From Nitrospirota bacterium (GTDB lineage Bacteria; Nitrospirota; Thermodesulfovibrionia; UBA6902; DSMQ01), in the NCBI GenBank assembly GCA_016208855.1, contig JACQXF010000074.1:1-42436 (forward strand): a stretch of 42,436 nucleotides of DNA, written 5' to 3'. The translations under genes and the position numbers were made by a program. This document shows, piece after piece, positions 39,097 to 42,436 of this stretch (position 1 is the stretch's first letter; each line of letters starts with the position of its first letter). Below the pieces are notes generated by a model. It was not told where the DNA came from. It ran no database searches and was given only the letters and a program-made list of their open reading frames with translations.

Positions 39097-40755
39097 TCAG
39101 GCAGTTATTAGCTTAAAAGCCTGCGGTATTGCATTTATAATGTCTGAGGCGATGAGGGAGTGTTCGCCTTGCTTCCGGGCAGCTACATCGCCTGTAAGCC
39201 CGTGCATATACACTCCAAGGACTGAGGCGTCCTTTGGGCTAAGCCCCTGAGCGAGAAATGCTGAGATCATGCCTGTCAGCACATCTCCTGTGCCTGCGGT
39301 AGCCATGCCGGGATTGCCTGTTGAATTTATGAAGGCCTCTCCCTTTGGTGAAGCTATAATTGTAGGAACGCCTTTGAGTACAAGATAGGTTTCTGTCTCT
39401 TTTGCAAATGATATTGCAGTATTAATCCTGTCCTTCTCAACTGATTGTAACAAGTTTTTTTCTTTTAACTTGTCACTCGTTACTCGTAACTCGTTACTGC
39501 CTTGTAGCAGTCTCGCCATCTCTCCAGGATGGGGTGTAAGGATTATCGGGGCTTTAGCCTTTCTTAAAATATTCCTATGGCCTACTATTGCATTTATTCC
39601 GTCAGCATCAATAACCATCGGTATCTTTGACTTTAGAATAAGCTCGCACACAAGCTTAGATATTTCCTCATCAACTGAAATCCCAGGGCCAATTGCAAGA
39701 ACATTTATCTTTTTATTAATAAACTTAAGAATCTTCTCTAATGCCTTATACGAAAGCGTTCCGTTTCCTTTATCATGAAGCGGTAAAACCATCTCCTCTG
39801 TAACCCTGCGCTGAAAAATATCCATAAGCGTCTCCGGAGTTCCAATTGTCACAAGCCCTGCGCCGCTCCTTAAGCACGCCTTTGCAGACATAAATGCCGC
39901 GCCTGTCTTTCCGCGTGAGCCTGCTATTAAAAGCACAGGCCCGTATGTGCCTTTGTGCGAATATTTTGGCCTCTTAGGCATTAACTTTACCGCGTCTGCT
40001 TTCTCTATAAGATTAGCCCTAATCTTATCTGATTTAAGTAATACATCCGGAAAACCAATATCCTCTACATATAAATTCCCTGTATCCCCAGCGCCCGGAT
40101 AAAGCAGATGCCCTCTTTTGGGAAGTCCGAAGGTAACAGTGTATTGAGCCTTAATCGCACAACCCATCATTTGCCCTGTATCTGAGGAAATACCAGACGG
40201 AATATCAATAGAAATAACAGGATAATTTAGTTTATTTACATAGTTGATTATATCTGAAAGAGGCTTTCTTACTTCTTTGTTCAGACCTGTGCCAAGAAGT
40301 GCGTCAACGATGATACAGTGACGAGTGACGAGTGACAAGCGGCGAGTGAAAATTTTACTTGCAGGATAAATCCTAACACCGAATTTAACTGCAGCGTTGT
40401 AGTTTATATTTGCATCGCCTTTTAACTCCTCCTGCCCTGCAGAGAGATAAACAATAACATCCTTACCCTGACTATGAAGAACCCTTGCAACAACGAGCCC
40501 GTCGCCTCCGTTATTGCCGCCGCCGCAGAGTACAATAATCTTAATCCCCCTCTGCCCCCCTTTAGTAAAGGGGGGTGAGGGGGGATTTTCTGACTCCTGA
40601 CTCCTGGCTCCTGACTCCTGAAAAAATAATTCATTTATTCTCTCAGCTACTGCAAGCCCTGCCCTTTCCATAAGAATTGCGCCGGCTATGCCATATTTCT
40701 CAATGGTAACTCTGTCAATCTCCTGCATCTCTTTAGCGGTGGCTACTTTAAGCAT
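39097..40755 (-). CDS. nnr: bifunctional NAD(P)HX epimerase/dehydratase
   Basis: 552 residues. The N-terminal YjeF_N epimerase domain (1-230; VLCGGGNNGGDG) and the C-terminal ADP-dependent dehydratase domain (245-552; NPGMATAGTGDVLTGMISA) repair hydrated NADH/NADPH. Three in-frame repeat insertions are visible: residues about 46-69 (ESGARSQESENPPSPP...), 136-147 (FTRRLSLVTRHC) and about 420-436 (NELRVTSDKLKEK). They fall between the family blocks; catalytic motifs are intact. The start is followed by MQEIDRVTIEKYGI, typical of the family. Upstream lies a 28-base duplicate of the toxin start. Confidence 0.92.
   Translation of the reverse strand: MLKVATAKEMQEIDRVTIEKYGIAGAILMERAGLAVAERINELFFQESGARSQESENPPSPPFTKGGQRGIKIIVLCGGGNNGGDGLVVARVLHSQGKDVIVYLSAGQEELKGDANINYNAAVKFGVRIYPASKIFTRRLSLVTRHCIIVDALLGTGLNKEVRKPLSDIINYVNKLNYPVISIDIPSGISSDTGQMMGCAIKAQYTVTFGLPKRGHLLYPGAGDTGNLYVEDIGFPDVLLKSDKIRANLIEKADAVKLMPKRPKYSHKGTYGPVLLIAGSRGKTGAAFMSAKACLRSGAGLVTIGTPETLMDIFQRRVTEEMVLPLHDKGNGTLSYKALEKILKFINKKINVLAIGPGISVDEEISKLVCELILKSKIPMVIDADGINAIVGHRNILRKAKAPIILTPHPGEMARLLQGSNELRVTSDKLKEKNLLQSVEKDRINTAISFAKETETYLVLKGVPTIIASPKGEAFINSTGNPGMATAGTGDVLTGMISAFLAQGLSPKDASVLGVYMHGLTGDVAARKQGEHSLIASDIINAIPQAFKLITA
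39449..39498. repeat. in-frame GTGACGA-type repeat inside nnrDE (dehydratase part)
   Basis: AACAAG, AACTTGTCACTCGTTACTCGTAACTCGTTACT-type words (39467-39498). Encodes residues about 420-436. Only a short left arm (AACAAG) remains. Confidence 0.75.
40316..40350. repeat. in-frame GTGACGA-type repeat inside nnrDE (epimerase part)
   Basis: Direct words GTGACGA, GTGACGA, GTGACAA, GCGAGTG on the plus strand. Encodes residues about 136-147 (FTRRLSLVTRHC). Confidence 0.78.
40543..40620. repeat. two repeat types inside nnrDE N-terminus
   Basis: A palindrome AATCCCCC...CCCCCC-TTTAGTAAA-GGGGGG...GGGGGGATT (40543-40587) abuts four copies of CTGACTC/CTGGCTC (40590-40620). Together they encode residues about 46-69. 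The first word recurs at 41634-41668. Confidence 0.82.
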
Positions 40756-40772
40756 TTAATAGTTCCCGAATC

Positions 40773-40800
40773 CATTGAGATAATCCTTTATTTGCATATT
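40773..40800. repeat. 28-base direct repeat (left copy) after toxin gene
   Basis: An exact 28-base copy of 41164-41191. On the minus strand it contains ATG and the first eight codons of the TumE-like gene (MQIKDYLN), then five more codons and a stop. It looks like a residual gene start left by a tandem duplication and deletion. Confidence 0.85.
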
Positions 40801-41188
40801 ACTTTTCTATTTCAATAAGCTTTGAAATTTCTCTTAACAATTGATCAAATGCAGGTTTCAGAGCAGACAATAATTCTTTATGGGTATGTTTATGCCCGGG
40901 ATAAGTAGATAACTTTTTTGCTTGCGGGTCTAAGGCATTGTCATATCTAAAAATTAAAGTATTATCTTTTGATAAGTAGCTATATCCATATTTTACGATA
41001 TTAACGCTTTCGGGTTTAAAAACAACAAATTCCTTAAAATACATTTTTGAATCATTAATAAAGATAAGCGTGCCTATAAAATATGCAGCATTGGGAGGAC
41101 GTTCTTCAAAAGAAAGATTCTGAGATTTTATATAAGGGTTTGCCGCAAGCAACTTAAGAAGTTCATTGAGATAATCCTTTATTTGCAT
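40799..41188 (-). CDS. TumE-like (DUF6516) toxin
   Basis: 129 residues. The IFRYDNA (about 83-89) and PGHKHTHKE (about 97-105) motifs match DUF6516/TumE toxins, which pair with a small antitoxin. Its start lies 10 bases inside the preceding antitoxin gene. A 28-base direct repeat brackets the gene. Catalytic mechanism is not established for the family to my knowledge. Confidence 0.7.
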   Translation of the reverse strand: MQIKDYLNELLKLLAANPYIKSQNLSFEERPPNAAYFIGTLIFINDSKMYFKEFVVFKPESVNIVKYGYSYLSKDNTLIFRYDNALDPQAKKLSTYPGHKHTHKELLSALKPAFDQLLREISKLIEIEK

Positions 41189-41191
41189 ATT
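41164..41191. repeat. 28-base direct repeat (right copy), toxin start
   Basis: Exact copy of 40773-40800. It contains the toxin start codon and first codons (MQIKDYLN). Confidence 0.85.
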
Positions 41192-41469
41192 TCAACTGAT
41201 TCAAGTTCCTTGAGTTCAGCTTCAATATGTCTTGAAATTTCAATCTCACCTTCAAGCTCTATAAGCTGCATGTCATTGTCTTCAGTATGCACAACATCGC
41301 CCTTCATGAGTTTATTGACATCAACCCCAAGATCTTTTGATAGATTGTTAATCTTTTCTCTGGTTATTCTAAGGGTCTCTATTAGAATACGCTTTTCCCT
41401 GTCCAATGCGTTCTTTAAAAGAGGGATAATCATATCCGGTGAATTGCTTTTTAAAGATATAGTCTGCAT
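41179..41469 (-). CDS. putative antitoxin, coiled-coil protein
   Basis: 96 residues from the ATG at 41469 (MQTISLK), chosen because AGGAGG lies 8 bases upstream; a GTG three codons earlier is too close to it. Mostly helical, with a strongly charged tail (ELEGEIEISRHIEAELKELE). The last codons overlap the TumE-like gene, the usual arrangement for TumA/TumE-type modules. No clear DNA-binding motif was recognised. Confidence 0.6.
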   Translation of the reverse strand: MQTISLKSNSPDMIIPLLKNALDREKRILIETLRITREKINNLSKDLGVDVNKLMKGDVVHTEDNDMQLIELEGEIEISRHIEAELKELESVEICK

Positions 41470-41633
41470 AACCAACACCTCCTCTTCCTGAATATTTTAC
41501 CATATTTGCTTATTCCCATTTTTAGCCCTATTTATAAAGGCTATCAAGCGAGCTTTTGGGAACATTTGATATGTCTCTGATTACATGAGTATAAAACAGC
41601 GTGGTGCCGCCGCAGTCCTCGATAAGCTATTGG

Positions 41634-41668
41634 GAAATTTCCCCTTAATAAAGGGGGTGGGGGGGGTT
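41634..41668. repeat. CCCC-TTAATAAA-GGGG palindrome
   Basis: AAATTTCCCC-TTAATAAA-GGGGGTGGGGGGGG. Same word type as the palindrome inside nnrDE (40543-40587). Confidence 0.65.
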
Positions 41669-41850
41669 GTTGCCGTTACTCTCTTTTCATTACTGTTCCC
41701 GAATGTCGGTTGGAATCACTTGCATAGGCGGCTAAGGCGAAGGACTAACATTCAATTTTGCATATTAATCCCTTAGAAAGGGTAATAAAATTCATTAGAT
41801 AACGTCAAGCCATTTTTTTTATTGACGACACATTCAAAGTTATGATACCG

Positions 41851-42005
41851 TTCAGCTAATAACTGGTTCCCCCCTCCGCTTCGCTGCGGGGGGAACGCGG
41901 CGCTGAGCGGTCGTGCCTGATTATCCCCTTCGCTGCGCTGCGGGGAGAACCAGGCACAGGAGACGGATGCCCTTCGGGCGACCGCTCAGCGCCGCGTTAG
42001 CTGAA
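41851..42005. repeat. attC-like imperfect inverted repeat
   Basis: A perfect 20-base pair of arms, AACGCGGCGCTGAGCGGTCG (41894-41913) and its complement ending in GTT (41979-41998), with GTTAGCT at the right end. An outer pair TTCAGCTAA (41851-41859) / TTAGCTGAA (41997-42005) is also present, and two extra GC-rich hairpins lie inside. AAC...GTT(AG) flanking a long imperfect palindrome is the layout of integron cassette attC sites. The core boxes deviate from consensus and no integrase is in the window. Composition is GC-richer than the neighbours. Confidence 0.4.
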
Positions 42006-42067
42006 AATTGTGGGCATCACCTATGGAGGCAATTTCAAACATCAATCATTATGAAAGGAGAACGATC

Positions 42068-42346
42068 ATGAAGACAACAGAGTCACATACTATAGGTATC
42101 ATCACGTCTCTGTTATTGGGACTGGTGATTATCAGCTTTGGCGCTTGCACTAACCGTAACAGCGAAGAGCTGCAAGCGATAAGGGCTGAACGCGCTACAA
42201 TCGAGAAAAATCTTACGACCTTCGACACTCTCGATTATGTCGTATTTAGCAATCAAGAGTGGACACGGCTGCATGAAAGCCACGCGAAAGACATCAAAGT
42301 CTTTTGGCTGTTACGTCCCACCAAAACGAGACCGCTTTTAGGGGTC
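42068..42346 (+). pseudogene. interrupted lipoprotein gene (SnoaL/NTF2-like?)
   Basis: ATG at 42068 with GGAGAACGATC (AAAGGAG) upstream. A lipoprotein signal ends near FGACTNR (C27 or nearby), followed by a helical segment (EELQAIRAERATIEKNL) and VVFSNQEWTRLHESHAKDIKVFW, which resembles the start of a SnoaL/NTF2-like fold in exported proteins. The frame then enters the 35-base repeat array (from about 42309) and ends 12-13 codons later (LLRPTKTRPLLGV), so the gene was cut about 80 codons in. It lies after an attC-like site and may be a cassette gene. The family call is from memory of similar sequences. Confidence 0.5.
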
Positions 42347-42436
42347 TAATTCCCACCTAAACGGTACCGGTTACGAGGCACCTATTCCCAGCAAAACGAG
42401 ACCGGTATTTTGGGGTTCATTCCCAGCTAACCGAGA
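42309..42436. mobile_element. terminal repeat array, probable IS21-family end
   Basis: Units beginning TCCCA(C/G)C(A/T)AAACG occur at 42316, 42351, 42386 and 42421, an exact 35-base period; the last is cut by the window end. The run begins at TGTTACG (42309), fitting an IS21-type TG end with multiple internal repeats of the TTCCCA...GACC kind. The transposase genes would lie beyond the window. Confidence 0.5.

Larger units (their letters stand above)
41470..42067. other. accessory gap with repeats, no recognised gene
   Basis: This 598-base stretch contains a CCCC/GGGG-type palindrome (41634-41668), an AT-rich spacer and, from 41851, a large attC-like inverted repeat. Short open frames inside (for example 41585-41776) have no coding features. 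Confidence 0.6.

Noticed and set aside
22001..41668. Palindromes as ordinary rho-independent terminators
   Set aside because: Several lie in frame inside genes or before downstream operon genes, and most lack a U tract.
41585..41776. Small open frame in the right-hand gap
   Set aside because: It crosses a CCCC/GGGG palindrome, lacks an RBS and has no recognisable features.

Overview
The window looks like chromosome of an uncultured, moderately low-GC anaerobic bacterium, most likely a Nitrospirota (Thermodesulfovibrio-like) or a related sulfur-cycling lineage. This is inferred from content: an NAD-linked selenocysteine formate dehydrogenase beside formate-tetrahydrofolate ligase, three TauE/SafE-type anion permeases, many universal stress proteins (USPs), and sigma-54 two-component regulators. 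There is no rRNA, tRNA or other marker that fixes the taxonomy.

Layout. (1) 122-5929, minus strand: a histidine kinase, a sigma-54 response regulator, a flavodoxin-like reductase, a CheA-like kinase and a truncated PilJ-type sensor. (2) 6308-19509: a TauE/USP region with three TauE-type permeases, six USP-type genes, small membrane partners, a second kinase/sigma-54 regulator pair and a CPA2 antiporter. One USP gene has a good sigma-54 promoter. Three proteins here share an unusual 'AFAEEGE' helical motif. (3) 19738-27485: nuoE-like, nuoF-like, a four-helix-bundle (S23/IVP) gene, selenoprotein fdhA, a cyclic-nucleotide-binding protein and fhs. Together they should reduce CO2 to formate, or oxidise formate, and feed formyl-THF in the methyl branch of the Wood-Ljungdahl pathway. 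(4) 27543-41469: housekeeping genes (pgsA-like, DUF512, aroE, slp, purN, mutS, HIT hydrolase, uracil-DNA glycosylase, nadK, tsaE, CBS protein, pgeF, nnrDE) plus two toxin-antitoxin pairs. (5) 41470-42436: a higher-GC accessory end with an attC-like inverted repeat, a lipoprotein gene cut off after about 80 codons, and a 35-bp periodic array resembling the end of an IS21-type element.

The most striking signal is a scattered set of short palindromic elements whose arms are imperfect tandem copies of a 6-8 base word. The word differs between subfamilies (for example GTAAGGC, GTTAAGG, GTGACGA, TTCAAAC, GTCAAAG). They lie in gaps, supply the stop codon and last residues of several genes (kinase at 4481, nuoF, fhs, HIT, UDG, pgeF), and are inserted in frame in fdhA, in the uracil-DNA glycosylase and three times in nnrDE. 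In the formate dehydrogenase operon one copy carries the four-helix-bundle gene exactly between its arms, while two gene-less copies of the same word lie within 3.4 kb. This looks like an autonomous/non-autonomous pair of a small, coding-tolerant mobile element. The mechanism is inference.
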